In this document: one piece after another, positions 1-11,600 of the stretch
Numbering within the stretch: the first letter of the stretch is position 1
Layout: the number at the start of each line of letters is the position of its first letter
From: Clavelina lepadiformis
Taxonomy: Eukaryota; Chordata; Ascidiacea; Aplousobranchia; Clavelinidae
Assembly: GCF_947623445.1 (NCBI RefSeq)
Contig: NC_135248.1
Span: forward strand, 14,641,820-14,705,819
Reading direction: 5' to 3'
Length of the DNA stretch: 64,000 bases
Program-made: the position numbers and the translations under genes
The notes under the pieces: generated by a model
What the model was told of the DNA's origin: nothing
Database searches by the model: none
The model's input: only the letters and a program-made list of their open reading frames with translations

Positions 1-71
1 CTGTGAAAGTATAACTCATGCAGTTATTGTGTATTTTGAACTTGCATGTCTGAAATTTGAATTTTTTTAAG

Positions 72-289
72 GTGATTATTCCGCTGTCACTTGCAACGTG
101 GTTTTGACATCACTTCAACACGGTCGCAATAATTTTGTGAACTGCATTCAAAATCTCTGTGAGAACCTTGCTGCAGATAAAGAATTAAAGAATAAATTTG
201 ATGCAAAATCATTTGATCAAAAACTCAAAGGTAGATTTGGAAAGTTGATCGTAGAACACGTTGAATATGAATACCCAAGCTTTACATAA
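72..289 (+). CDS. Terminal exon of an unidentified gene entering from the left
   Basis: An acceptor (polypyrimidine run ending TTTTAAG at 61-71) opens a frame that begins with a split codon and reads about 72 residues to TAA at 287-289. The peptide is Lys-, Asn- and Phe-rich, contains NNFVNCIQNLCENL in its first half and ends EYEYPSFT. No membrane segment or known motif is visible. A possible AATAAA polyadenylation signal lies at about 412, some 120 bases past the stop. The reading frame, acceptor and signal agree with the last exon of a plus-strand gene starting outside the window. I do not recognise the family. Confidence 0.5.
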
Positions 290-776
290 AGTCTATGCTC
301 AGCCTTTAACTGGTTTTTAAGTTACCTTGTTAATATGATTTTTTATGCATATATTTATATTGGGAGTCCATGTAATACGTCCTAAATCATTATGCTACTA
401 TGTTGTATAGAAATAAATGGAAGTTTGGAAGATCCTGATTTTGCCATCACATTTGGTCCATATTATTCTCATTGGGGTTTTCAACCCTGGAACATACGAC
501 TTACCGAAATTTTGTAAGTTATTTGTTGGTTAGATACTTGGGTGAAACCATTTTTTTCAGCAAAATATTTGAGTGCTGTACTCACAGTATGTAACGATTC
601 AGTAACTAACAAAGATTACAATCATAATTATTGGTGTTCGTCTTTTCATCGGCACTTCATATTCAAAAGTTTGGTACAAATATCATAAAAACCTTCCCAA
701 ACATGAAAAATTTCTGTGCAATCCCATATAAATAGTGACGAACCACAGATGTATAATAAGTGGTTTGAAATGCTTT
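290..776. other. 3' UTR and spacer
   Basis: AT-rich non-coding DNA between the terminal exon and the transposon that starts at 785. Apart from the AATAAA near 412 I see no feature here. Confidence 0.6.
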
Positions 777-784
777 ATGTATAG

Positions 785-1110
785 TAGGATGTTTCATTTT
801 TTCACCATTTTGGAATTTAAAAAAGCTTGGGGTCTCCCTAGGCCGTATTTTGGGCACAATGAAAGAATCTGAATTTTTTTTAAATTTATGACGTCATTTT
901 GAGGTTGCACCCCCTTGTTGAAGTTTCAGTGGGGGTGCATTTTTCTAATTGGCGATATCTTGGTAACCGATTGAGCTAGAGCCATAATCAAGGTGTCAAA
1001 AGATGCAGAATGGCTGGTTTCCTATAACCACTCAATACATTTTAATTGCATTTTCGCTCTAGAAAAAAAGTTATTTGAGAAAAACCAAAATTTTGACATA
1101 TTTTGCCTAC
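785..1110 (+). repeat. Left terminal inverted repeat
   Basis: Reverse complement of ~3228-3555. Matching landmarks include the G/C-rich block GGGGTCTCCCTAGGCCG, the GACGTCATTTTGAGGTTGCA block and the tract around GCGATATCTTGGTAACCG. There are a few mismatches and small indels between the arms. Confidence 0.9.
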
Positions 1111-2845
1111 AAGTCAACATGTCAGATCAACTGTTTGAGTAAAAGTTACCGTCATAAGCGAAAATATTACCCTGAGCAGTCTACTGAAAATTGTTCGTCT
1201 TCTAGCTTATCTTCAAAGTATGTTATTGCTGATAAAATAAGAAAAAAGTCTGGAATCCAAAATTTCAACGTCATGTCAGATTCGGAATCAGATTCAGGAG
1301 ATCATAAATCAGACCCAGATTTTGAAATCAAGAAAGTAATTGGTGGAAAATTCTATAAAAAAATTCATACGTTTTCTGTAAATCAGGAGATGTGCATGCT
1401 AGCTGACCGTCGTATGACTTCCATACGCCAGCACTCAGACCAACTGAGATCTTTGGCACGTGAAAAAATCGCAGCATCTCCAACAACTATTTTTCGCAGA
1501 CGAGAGAAAGTACGAATGAAAGCATTAGAAAGATGCCAATTAGAGATAAAGTCGTGTAGTGCAATGCAACTGTGATATGATGGTAGGGTGATTAACTCAC
1601 TTGACCGGTATGTTTTTGTTGGTCAGTTGTTGGATGACCAGAATAAAAAATGTGAGAGAATTGTTGGTGTCAAAACCTTTCCCAAAGGAACATCAGTTAC
1701 AGGGGAAATACTTTCCTCCACAATTATTGATGAGGTATGCGGTGATACTCTAAATAAGGTGTACTCAGTCATGGCGGACACTACAGCTGTTAACACAGGC
1801 AGGGTGTCAGGAGTAAATAAACGCTTAGCAGATTATTTTAGTTTGACCATTGGTCATGGGATTCATACCTTGGAATGTTTATTTCATGTCAATGAAATAT
1901 ATCTGTCCCATGTTATGCGTTTCATAGAAGGTGGAAAAAAAGGTCCCAGAGCACTTGAAGATGGTGCATTACTGAATATTATAAAAACAATACAGAAGCC
2001 CATTCTAAACGATTTAATTCCATGTGACACTGTAACTATTCCGATTACAAAGATTGCAGCACTGCACATAAAAAAAGGAAAAAATGGTAGACAACAGTTT
2101 CCGCAGTGATGAATTGTGCTTGTTAGTGTTAGCTTCTCATTTGCTGATGAATGTTCCGGAAAATCTAAAAAACCTTTTAACATACAAACAGGAGAGCATA
2201 AGTCACTCATGATGGATAACAACTGCCAGCGGCTACCTTCGTCTTCTGCTTTTCAACATTGGAAGTCAACAAATGTCCACAAATCAAAAAAGAAAATTAG
2301 AAAAAATTGTTTCATACATTGTTTCAGTCTATGTACCCTCTTTTGTAATGATACATTTGCATCCAAAAGCTTGTGATGGTCCTTTTCTTACTCTTTTCCA
2401 ACGCAACCTTCTTCTTGCTTATAGAGAAATCCAGCCAGATGTTGCTGATATGGTAATGAAGTATTACTTGGATCATGCGGGACAATGGCTTGACCCCCAA
2501 AATGTGGCTTTAAGTGTTTATTCTGAGGTGCCACCTTACCCAATCGAGGCTGTTAAAGTATCCTCTTCCATGCCGCTATCCATCGATGTAAACAACTTGC
2601 TTATGAATCGTAATGCTGGTTTAAAACAATTTTTCACATTGAACAGAAAACAAGCTCATGGCATTGCTTCAGATGATGTTGATCCAGAATTTTGGAAAGC
2701 CATTGAAAACAATAATAGGTGCAATGAAAGGAAAATTGGATGGTTGAAAAATATTCCGCAGGAGAAAATTCGTGAAAACAAATCTACTTTGAGGCGTACT
2801 GATTTTCGTTTGCAAGCATACCTGTGCAATATGGATAACAATTAG
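1075..2845 (+). pseudogene. Broken transposase-like ORF of the long-TIR element
   Basis: A frame runs from about 1075 to 2106, interrupted by TGA at 1573-1575 but continuing in the same frame on the other side. It meets two adjacent stops at about 2107-2112. The homologous reading then shifts to another frame, open from 2273 to TAG at 2845. The middle part has the stretch MADTTAVNTGRVSGVNKRL followed by a His/Glu-rich segment (HTLECLFHVNEIYLSHVM). This Asp-Thr-Thr, Asn-Thr-Gly pattern resembles transposase-like RNase H cores that are widespread in invertebrates, mostly annotated as uncharacterised. Stops plus the frameshift make it non-functional as written. Family assignment (hAT-like) is inferred mainly from the 8-base target duplication. 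Confidence 0.7.
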
Positions 2846-3227
2846 TGAAGACAGCAAATTTTTGGGTTAACATGAACTGTTGTTTGTTGTTAGTTTAAAG
2901 AACAAAAATAAATTTGAATAAAAAATACAATTTGTTATTTGGCTTATGGAACTGTTCTTACACGGTAGAGTAACGCTAAAGTAGAAATCAAAGTCGCAGT
3001 TTAACATGATTGTTTACTCGATCTTTCCAGAACTACCGATGTAGCAGTTATTTACACAAACTGCTGTAATTTTAAGTTTATCTTAGATATATGTTTGTAT
3101 AGCTTACATAAAAAATATTTTGCTTACTTTTCATGGCGAAGCCCAATCTAAAAGTTTACAATCACCACCAAGCAAAATAAAGGTTCGGTTGGGAACTACA
3201 TTGTGATTTGCATACAAAATATGTCAA

Positions 3228-3555
3228 AACTTAGGTTTTTTTTCAAAATTTCGGTTTTTCTCAAATAACTTTTTTTCTAGAGCAAAAATACAGTTAAAAT
3301 GTATTGAGTGGTTATGGGAAACCAGCTGTTCTGCATCTTTTGAGACCTTGATCATAGCTCTAGCTCAATCGGTTACGAAGATATCGCCAATTCACACAAA
3401 TGCACCCCCACCGAAACTTCAACAAGGGGGTGCAACCTCAAAATGACGTCATAAATAAAAAAAAAATTCAGATTCTTTCATTGTGCCCAAAATACGGCCT
3501 AGGGAGACCCCAAGCTTTTTTAAATTCCAAAATGGTGAAAAAATGAAACATCCTA
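3228..3555 (-). repeat. Right terminal inverted repeat
   Basis: Partner of 785-1110 on the opposite strand. It ends at CATCCTA, directly followed by the ATGTATAG target duplication at 3556-3563. Confidence 0.9.
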
Positions 3556-3650
3556 ATGTATAGACTGAATTTAATAAATCTGTGTCCACGGGTGAGTATA
3601 TCAAAGTGTATAATACATATAACAAAGCAAACCTTTCTGTGTTTTTGCAG

Positions 3651-3741
3651 GTATTTTTCAACTCTTCGCAGGATAACATACTTTAAATATCGACAATGTT
3701 TGCGAAAGTTTGCTCGTTGTGAACAGAGGCTCGGTTCTTAA
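3651..3741 (+). CDS. Possible terminal exon (weak)
   Basis: A good acceptor (TGTTTTTGCAG ending at 3650) opens a frame of 29 residues rich in Arg, Tyr and Cys (YFSTLRRITYFKYRQCLRKF at its start) and a TAA at 3739-3741. No partner exon is identified, and the transposon immediately upstream has separated it from earlier DNA. It could be chance. Confidence 0.2.
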
Positions 3742-4659
3742 CACGTATTTAAACTCAGCAAAGCAAGTAATATGTGTTGCAGGTTAAAGCGTTGATGTAC
3801 CTTGATCTAAATTGTTTTATATTTATTTGATGCTGTCGCATATGAAAAGCCCTTATTGGGCTTAATGGCAATAGTTTTTTTCCATACTGCTGAAAATTGT
3901 GAAATTTTAGGTGGTTGATTGGGTTTGTTTTCCCATTTCTATGCTCCATACATTTGCTTTACAATGTGACTAAAAATTTGGTGGCATCATACGACTCGCT
4001 ATGATAAAAAATGTTAGGTATTTTAATTATATCCTGTAAAGATATCGTAATTTTTGAGCAACTGTTACCCTTCATAATGCTTGCTGCCGCTGCCTTCTAA
4101 CCTACTTGACCTTTTTTAAAAGTTTTATTTTTTGGTGAGATTGTCATTCACGTATTCAGAATTCTGTCTCAGTGAAAAGTATCTATTCTGGTTTGCTGTA
4201 AACAACATAAAATCGTGGAAGAAAATCACGCTAACCGCCTGATTTTATTCTTTAATTTATCATGGCTGTGACAGCTTCACATTACACTACTGCTTTTTAT
4301 TATGCAAGAGCAACTATGTTTGATTTATGATATTTATCAAGTGACTTTCAATTGTAATGTATATTTGGATGATTCAACATGGCATCCTGAAGTATTTTTT
4401 GGATTCACTGACAGACCATAACATGTGTCACAATTAAAGTCGTTACCGCCAGACTGTTACAATAGAACAAAAGCTGCCATCAAAACCTGTTCGTCTAATG
4501 AAGCTTTTTGCAAATAATGTTTCCCTGATGTAGTTTAGTGCAAATATACTTTTTATGCCATTTTGTGATTAAAATTTATTGTGTTCAACATGTTCCGTCA
4601 ATGTTAGAATGTTTAGAAAGCACGAGATGTATTAGAGTACAGTTATAGTCTCTACAGTA
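3742..4659. other. Intergenic, no gene seen
   Basis: AT-rich sequence with no convincing coding exon on either strand and no repeat that I can define. Confidence 0.5.
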
Positions 4660-5340
4660 TAGCTGCCATGGGATCACGAGAAGTGACCGTGAACAAACTC
4701 ACCGGCGACAACTGGTAGTGCCGTAGTGGACAACTGACCGGCAACAAATTGGCCGGCGATCAAATTAACCGTGACGTAAATTGGCCGGCGATGAAATTAA
4801 CCGTCGATAAATTGGCCGGCGATCAAATTAACCGGCGACAAATTGGCCGTCAAAAGGTCAAAATTCTAATTCACTATCTAGTCACTATCCAATTTAGTAT
4901 GTGTATTGCAGTCAAGGTTGCCACTCGTAGAGTTTTTTAGCCCCTTGTAGGGTGTAGGGTGACCCTACGGGTTTTTCACCTTTATTCATAGATTTCCTAT
5001 TGTTACATGCATTTTCCCGGTCTAGACGAGTTGTTTGATGAGATTATGAAACAATGCGTTGTAGCCTATCTCATGTTGTAACAATGGACTCATTGCAATA
5101 ACAATGGACACTTTAGTTAAGTAAATTGTCAGACTGAAGCTGTACATCAGGACTCCCACGGTCAATTTACCTCCCGGTCAATTTTCATTCCGGTAAGTCT
5201 GTTCCAGGTTAGTTTGTTCGCGGTCAATTTACATCACAGTCAGTTTGTTCGCGGTCAATTTACGTCACGTTCAGTTGTCCCCGGTGAGTTTGTTCGCGGT
5301 CATTTTCCCGCGGTCATATGTCGTGGAACCAGCTGCCATA
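4660..5340. repeat. Fold-back element: inverted arms built of short tandem repeats
   Basis: The left arm (~4665-4860) consists of variants of a 15-30 base unit containing GACCGTGAACAAACTCACCG, CGGCGACAA and GGCCGGCGATCAAATTAACC. The right arm (~5155-5335) holds the reverse complement of the same units (CGGTCAATTTAC, CAGTTTGTTCGCGGTCAATT). The outer tips are also inverted (CTGCCATGGGATCACGAG on the left, CGTGGAACCAGCTGCCAT on the right). Long inverted arms made of tandem repeats are the hallmark of fold-back (FB/TFB-like) elements. The centre, 4913-5150, is a fragment of a hAT-type element. No protein is encoded. Confidence 0.75.
4913..5150 (-). mobile_element. hAT element end fragment inside the fold-back element
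   Basis: It starts with a hAT-like tip CAAGGTTGCCACTC at 4913 and then matches, in reverse orientation, the right-hand ~360 bases of the nested hAT element at 57768-59197, with an internal loss of roughly 100 bases. Shared landmarks are the palindromic GTAGGGTGTAGGGTGACCCT block, TTTTTCACCTTTATTCATAG, CCCGGTCTAGACGAGTTGTT and the GAAGCTGTAC segment near 5147. The two copies therefore belong to one family. Only one terminus is present here. Confidence 0.8.
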
Positions 5341-5611
5341 TTTTTAATATGCCTCCTTTGCCAAAGCTTTTAGTTTATCAGAACTTTCGCCATTTTTGTG
5401 TGGCCTGAATACATAGAAATACAAATAGTGGTTGTGATGAATAGTTCTTAATTGTAGGGTTTTAAAAGTTTTTTTTTAAAACATGGAATGTTCGGGTAAA
5501 AACCTGGCAGCACTTCCAGTGTATTGGAAATATGTAACAAATAGCTGCAAAACCGTCAGAAATTAAACTTGCCGCTCGCGATTTTTTAACTTGGCAGGAT
5601 AGCATTTTGAG

Positions 5612-5699
5612 TACACAAAACCTTTTACCTATCCAGAGCTTTGGGAGGCAAAGATTGGTGTGCGTTGGCAGGAGGGATGCTAGGACTGGCTACTGCAAG
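5612..5699 (+). CDS. Candidate internal exon, death-domain-like peptide (weak)
   Basis: Bounded by TTTTGAG (acceptor) and AAG followed by GTAATT (donor), this 88-base stretch is open in one frame with split codons at both ends. It encodes HKTFYLSRALGGKDWCALAG followed by GMLGLATA. The Lys-Asp-Trp, two residues, Leu-Ala pattern resembles a helix common in death domains (DW..LA). No neighbouring exon could be linked, and 29 residues are too few to be sure. It could be an isolated exon of a gene damaged by the nearby elements, or chance. Confidence 0.22.
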
Positions 5700-6905
5700 G
5701 TAATTTTGAAGGTAATCAGTGTTTCCGCCATTCAAACGAGTGAAAGTATCCAACTCAGTGTTGTCCGTGAAGCGCTTTTTATGTTAAATTTAGTGCACTT
5801 TGGAAATTTTTAGACACGTGAAATTTTATCTGTTACACAGAATTTGTGCGTTGAAATTTTCTCTTTATTACAAACAAATTTCATTACAGTATTTAACCTA
5901 CAGTTTAGCGCGGTTTAAAGCGGACATAGGTGGCTTTCTTAAATTATAGTTTGGCAACACCAATTCACACCAAGTACCTAGGTTGATCACGGATCATATC
6001 AGGTTGCATGAATCTGAAACTGGAAGGCGGCTTCTATTAAATCTGTATTTCATCGCTGCCGATTATAATAAGGTACTGGTACTCGGTTACTAAGCTTTAG
6101 CTAGGCTATTCAATTTGCGTAAGGGCTAGTTGGTTTCACAATTGGTATTTCTGCTAAGCTTTATGATCCACCTGGAGTATATAGGCTATGGCCTTTTTCT
6201 GCAAGATCTTGCGTGCGTCAAACATCCAAAAATGACGAGTGCGGGAACGCAAAAATGCGCAATGAAAGTGAGAAAGTGTTTGGATTCAACCGGTTTCTGG
6301 GAACCGGTTTTTCTAATTTTAATGACCTCCGCGAACCTGTTGTTAACAAGCGCATGTATAGGCCTATGTTTCGCTTGAAGCACTGTATTCCCGCCGCTAA
6401 TAATATGCTATAATTAGCCCAGATCATTATAATAACGTTATAACTTCCAAGCACGTGTGTTTACAACGCATTGTGCGGTGACAATACAGTAGAAGTCGCA
6501 TAAAACCTTATATATCGGATCTACTCAAACTGTGACATCATCTCGTTATGTACTTGTATCCTAGACCCCAAAATCTACATCTTTGCACAGATGATTTGTT
6601 GTTGAAAATTTGACTTTTCTGTCGGGTTAGTAGGCCAACTCTTTTCAGATGGTTGGCATAGTTGTTGTCTAATTATAAACGTATTTCAGGGCCTTGTGCA
6701 GAACCTGCACAACCAAATGACGTTACCATGTCATTAATTCGGGTTGTAGAGGTCTAGTATACATATGCATCACCCCCACAGGATTAAGCACTATGCACTG
6801 GACTCTCGAATCTCCTTTACTTTTGAAAGCCCTGCATGGGAAGGAGTTATGAAGTCACAGAAAATTTTTTTTTAAGTCATAATTTTGATTTATTGATTAC
6901 TGCAG
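5700..6905. other. Upstream region of the AIG1-like gene
   Basis: Mostly AT-rich spacer. A small inverted repeat sits at about 6288-6311 (AACCGGTT, a short spacer, AACCGGTT). Small open frames overlap on both strands at 6130-6450 but lack coding character. The stretch just before 6905 (TGATTACTGCAG) is a good splice acceptor, so at least one upstream 5' UTR exon, or a trans-spliced leader, is expected. Confidence 0.4.
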
Positions 6906-6942
6906 GTTGTAGGACAAGATATCTGTCATATGACAGTTTAAG

Positions 6943-7611
6943 ATGACTTTCTCTAGAGTTGCACTTTTTCATGCTCTTGCCTGGATAGAGTCTCTCCTTG
7001 CTCTTCACAGCTATCACTATTTTGTTCTCACCCATCGTGAGCAAGGATATGGAGGACCATGGAAGTATCTCACTTATCTCAATATGGTGCTGCAGCTCAT
7101 TTATTTTAGTCTTTGCGTCGGAAAAGACTTGGTAGATTATTTGAAGTTAAGAAATGTAAGTAATGTAATGAAGAATATAAACGATGTTGCGTACGCTGCA
7201 GTTGCATTGCCTTCCACAATCACAGTATTTGTGTCTTTCTGGGCCATTTATCTGATCGATCGTGAGATGATTCATCCAGAAGAGCTGGATGAATTCATCC
7301 CGCAATGGGCCAATCATATGTGGCACACTGCCATCTTGGTAACCATCGCCGAAAGTTATTTCAACAACCACAAGTATCCAAGGCGTCGCGTGAGCCTCAC
7401 AGTTTGCTCTTTCTTTGGTTTGCTGTACGTTGCTGCCATCTTCTGGATTCATCATGAAGCAGGATTTTGGGTGTATCCATTCATGGACCATTTACATGGT
7501 GTGTGGATGGTTTTGTTCATTGTTGCTGAACTGGTCTTTACATGGGTTTGTTATTTCATTGGCGAAGCAATTAACAGTTATGCTAGAAACACTGATATAA
7601 AAGTGGAATAA
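6943..7611 (+). CDS. AIG1/ADTRP family membrane hydrolase
   Basis: The 222-residue intact protein lines up end to end with androgen-induced gene 1 (AIG1) and ADTRP, multi-pass membrane proteins of the ER and plasma membrane that in mammals hydrolyse FAHFA lipids (fatty acid esters of hydroxy fatty acids). The diagnostic stretches are GGPWKYLTYLN (36-48 region), DREMIHPEELDEFIP (106-120), NHMWHT (124-129), KYPRRR and GFWVYPFMDHL. By alignment to human AIG1 catalytic Thr43 and His134, the matching residues Thr44 and His128 are both kept. Five or six hydrophobic segments are visible. The coding region is a single exon, whereas the vertebrate genes are split. A splice acceptor at 6905 gives a 5' UTR exon of 37 bases ending at this ATG. 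AATAAA overlaps the stop codon (7607-7612) but is too close to be the obvious signal. Whether it is closer to AIG1 or ADTRP cannot be decided here, so I leave the symbol empty. Confidence 0.93.
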   Translation: MTFSRVALFHALAWIESLLALHSYHYFVLTHREQGYGGPWKYLTYLNMVLQLIYFSLCVGKDLVDYLKLRNVSNVMKNINDVAYAAVALPSTITVFVSFWAIYLIDREMIHPEELDEFIPQWANHMWHTAILVTIAESYFNNHKYPRRRVSLTVCSFFGLLYVAAIFWIHHEAGFWVYPFMDHLHGVWMVLFIVAELVFTWVCYFIGEAINSYARNTDIKVE

Positions 7612-8615
7612 ACTTAACAATTAGTCAACTCAATTTTGTGTTTGAGATATTTAATTTGTCTACCGTCACTGTTGGTAATGAATAATGATATATGTGCATA
7701 ATTGTTATATCAGTCCATTCGAAGCTTTGTAAATATAGCATTCAAATCTTTTTGCTCAGGTTGAGAGTTTGTGTAGTTCCATTACGTGGATAACGATCAT
7801 CAAATAGTACAATTGATGCTTATTTAATTTGCATGCCTGTTTAGAATATTTTGCCTTTACTGTGTCACTTCTTTTATTTGTTATGTGCATCCTATTGAGA
7901 AAACAAATGTCTACTTTAGCATAACTGGCGTTATGCTGGATACCTTGTGGGTTAAAGTATTTGTTTTGTAAATGTCAATTTGTAGAGATCGGTCCAAATG
8001 GAATTTGCTTCTGTTCTTCCCAACTCCCAGAATAATTCCTTTGGTTCACATACATTTGAACCTGCCTTGCATTTGTATCATTACTGTTTTTTTGGCCTCG
8101 CCCAGTTTTTCTGTTGCTAATAACAATATTTATTTCCAAAACTCTATTTCAAAATCCGGACCATATCACCTATTACTGTGCTTTGCGTTGTATTTACTAT
8201 GAACTTATATACTTGGTAATAAGCTCATAAATTTAAAACCGCTGAGCACTTAGTCATTCAACTATTTTCAATTTTAGTAGTTTTTATTGGAAAGTTTGAC
8301 TGTTTGTTAGAAAAATTTTAATTTTGTATTTTAATTCATCCACTTTTTATATTATTGCCGTAGCTTTAACTTTGACACCCAGTGTTTATCTTGATCAGTT
8401 TGTTGATCTATATTTTTGTGAAAGGTAGAAGGTAACGTGACTGGTGTTGACCATAGTGTTTTAAATCAACCATAAGAGATTATATAATCAGAGAAACCAA
8501 TCATCTAATGTTATTCGGTTGCACAGATTAGTTCTGTTTTAACTTATGAAGCGTGAAAGATTTTGTTAAACATTTCTATCTGGGACACAGCAGTGTAAAG
8601 TATCATAGATTCGTG
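7612..8615. other. 3' UTR and spacer before PNISR
   Basis: AT-rich non-coding sequence. It must hold the AIG1-like 3' UTR and the PNISR promoter and 5' UTR. I see no coding exon or defined repeat. Confidence 0.5.
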
Positions 8616-11600
8616 ATGTGGCAGCAAGGAAATTTCCAATCATGGTCAATGGGGGGTTACCCACCGAACCAGCAAAACCCAGGTGACCCCATACTACTAT
8701 GGACTTGAAGATTATTGTAGTGAATTTCGAAAGTTTATTGTATAGATTTTTTTTGTTATTCTCCTACAACAATTTGTTTAGGCCAAGTTGATTGGGCTGC
8801 TCTTGCACAAGCTTGGAGACAGAGCAAAGACAACCAGTCAAATTCTGTCCAACAGGTGATGTAACACCACATTAATAACGGCCAAAGAAAACAAGATAAT
8901 ATACATAATTTTGTTTTTTAGATGCCCGGTGTTGGTCCAAATATGCACATGAACAACCAGCAATGGCAACAACAACCAGGCTGGACCAACCCACAGTGGG
9001 CCGGAAATAACTGGAATAGTGCTCAAGCTGCTCCTGGTATGGTTCTGTAAGATTTTAAGATTAAGGCAGTGATACTTGTACTACATGTTTTATCCAATAT
9101 ATACAGTGTATCAGCTTTCAACTATTCCTGTTATTACGTCACAAACTTATTTCAACAATGTGTAGTAGGATTCAATGCTCCTCGTGCACCGCAATGGGTG
9201 CCACCACTACAACAACAACCACAACAACAACCACCGCAGCAACAGCAACCACCGCAGCAGCAAGCTGCGTCTGTTGTTTCCAATGCAAGCTCTTTAACAC
9301 CACCTGGTGATGATATGAAACCACCACCACTTCCCCCATTCCCTCCTGGAGAACAACTTGACCTAGGTTTGTTTTTAGTGAGCCGTGCATTTATGGTCAT
9401 GACCTCATTCATCAGTTGTAAATGGCATCAGTGTTGTTACTTTTTTGGTGTTTACAGGGACGTTGCTGGCTTTCTTTGTCAGATTATGAAATGTAAACTT
9501 AGTCTCGTACTGTACATTATACTATGCAACAAATAACCCAGCTTAATCCACATCTGTGTGACATAGATGCACCGCCTGGAACTGTTCCAGGACCGGACAC
9601 CGGTATATCTTCAGACACACGCATGCCATCACCACCACCCCATATGGCAATTACAATAGAAGCAGGGTACGGTGCATTTATTATTCTTGCGCTATCTTCT
9701 TGCAAAATCTGTAATAAAGTTATTGTAAGCTACACTGCTAGGTAGTTTAGTCTTTCGAAATTATCTTAACAACCATAATAATAATATCAAAATTTTTTAA
9801 CTGACGTAGTTAATAGTTAGTTAATTTGCTAAATAAACAGAAAATCTGATTAAATTAATTTTATTTAGGGACAACAGAGATAATGGAGAACAATCAGCAG
9901 CTGGCGGATTTGATACGCCACCACAAAATTCAAGCAATCAAGGGCAAAGACCGCCTCTTTTGGTACAAATGCGACCCTTATTAACATTAAATTCTAGCTG
10001 TGCAAGTTTTAATAGTCACTAAGTTTCGGTTTTAGAATATCGAAGACAAAATAAGTGAAGATTTGTGTTGAAAGGTCGTGCTTGTTAAAATTTCTTGTTA
10101 AAATTTTGCTAATCCTACTTCTATGAAGAATTTCCCAACAACACCAAGACCAAGCGGACCATGGAATGAAGGCTGGAATTCCCCAGGGCACCAAGCAGCA
10201 CAGTGGGGTCCGCGTGGACCCCCGCCAGCCCAGTGGTCCGGGGAAAATATGGGGCAGTGGTATGGAGGAGGACAAACAAACCAATTTCAACAAGACCAGG
10301 GCTTGGGTATGATGAACAATAACTTGGGTGCTGGTACGGGTATGTCGCTATCTTCTTAAGTTCAAAACTCAAGGCTTATGTTGACCTTGACAAAGGTAAA
10401 ACGGTTGAATTGTTAAAAACAATAGATGCCTCTAAGCGTAAAGTCCTCCCCGCTTGGATCCGTGCCGGTCTGGAGAAGATGGAGCAGGAGAAGCAAAAGC
10501 AATCGGAGAAGGAACAAGCGATGCTGGAAACAGAAAAGCCTCGGAGGAAATCCAGTGGAAGTGAAAGTGTGACAAAGAGCAAATTTGTAAGTTTTTTAGC
10601 TTATAGTCTGCAAGGCATATCACGACTTGTCTATTTGGACAGCATCTAGATAATCACATGTGTATAACCACTACATAAACAACCACAAAAAATGGTAAGG
10701 CTTAAATAGACGGAGGCATTGTGAAGTGATGCACAACTTTCCTTTTAGGACTCAGGCAGTGAAGAGGAATCCGACGCAGAGCTTCCACAGGAGGAAAATT
10801 CACCTCTAGAAGCATCTGATGAAACAAAGGAGGAGGAGGAAGTATCGGAGGAGAAGAAGAGCCAGGATATGGTTGGTTTGTTCAGAACAAATTTGTGCCG
10901 AATTGAACACGAATCTAAATATTACGTTTGAAGATCGACGTTTTTGTTATTATTCCCACAAATCTTAATGTTGCGGGTGGATTCGAAATAATTTTGTAAA
11001 TATTGACAACGGCAAAACATTAAAATTCTATTTTTTCCGGTTAACAAAAACAAAAAACGAGTTGTTCATTAACAAGCGGTATTGTTTTCTTCACCATCAG
11101 TAACTTTTACCACGTGCATTGAGCAAATATTTTTCAATTTGGCACACCCCCAGTCCCAAGTTCTACTTCTTTGTATGGTAGAAGTCGTGCAGAAATGTTT
11201 GGTATGTAACGCAAGCGAGGTAATGCGTTCGTTTCTTCATCGATGTTTTCTTCTCGCTAGCTATTAAAAGTAAGAAGACATCTCACAGAGATTCTGCTTG
11301 ATGTCACAAATGACGAAATCAAATCAATTGCCCTGGAGGTATTCAACAAAGAGAGTAAAGGTAGGTAGGTGGTTGGCACCACCTTGGGTAAGCCATGCTT
11401 AAATAATTTGCTTTAGTCGATGTTGAATGACTTTTTTCTAATTGGAAATAATTTTCCTTCTCGCAGATTAATTTAATTATTTTTTCTTAATCAGTGGAAT
11501 CTGAAATTATCCCGAATATTATCTGGCCTTTATGTCATGAATTTATCGATTTTACCCTTCTGTTGATGTAAGTATACAGAGAGCTATTTAAGTCTCAAAA

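Larger units (their letters stand above)
785..3555 (+). mobile_element. DNA transposon with ~330-base TIRs and 8-base target duplication
   Basis: The two ends are long inverted repeats: 785-~1110 and ~3228-3555 are near-exact reverse complements (outer tips TAGGATGTTTCAT and ATGAAACATCCTA). The element is bracketed by a perfect 8-base direct repeat ATGTATAG at 777-784 and 3556-3563. Total length is 2,771 bases. An 8-base duplication is typical of hAT-type (also P-type) elements, but TIRs this long are unusual for hAT, whose TIRs are normally 10-30 bases. The interior carries a broken transposase-like frame at 1075-2845. The arms are still highly alike, so the insertion looks fairly young although the coding region is already damaged. 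Confidence 0.9.

Noticed and set aside
9213..9270. CAA/CAG-type repeat as a microsatellite
   Set aside because: It is the in-frame polyQ/P part of PNISR exon 4, so it is annotated with the gene.
9152..9412. Cys/Gly-rich and Val/Ala-rich minus-strand frames
   Set aside because: Antisense shadows of the PNISR Gln/Pro repeat exon.
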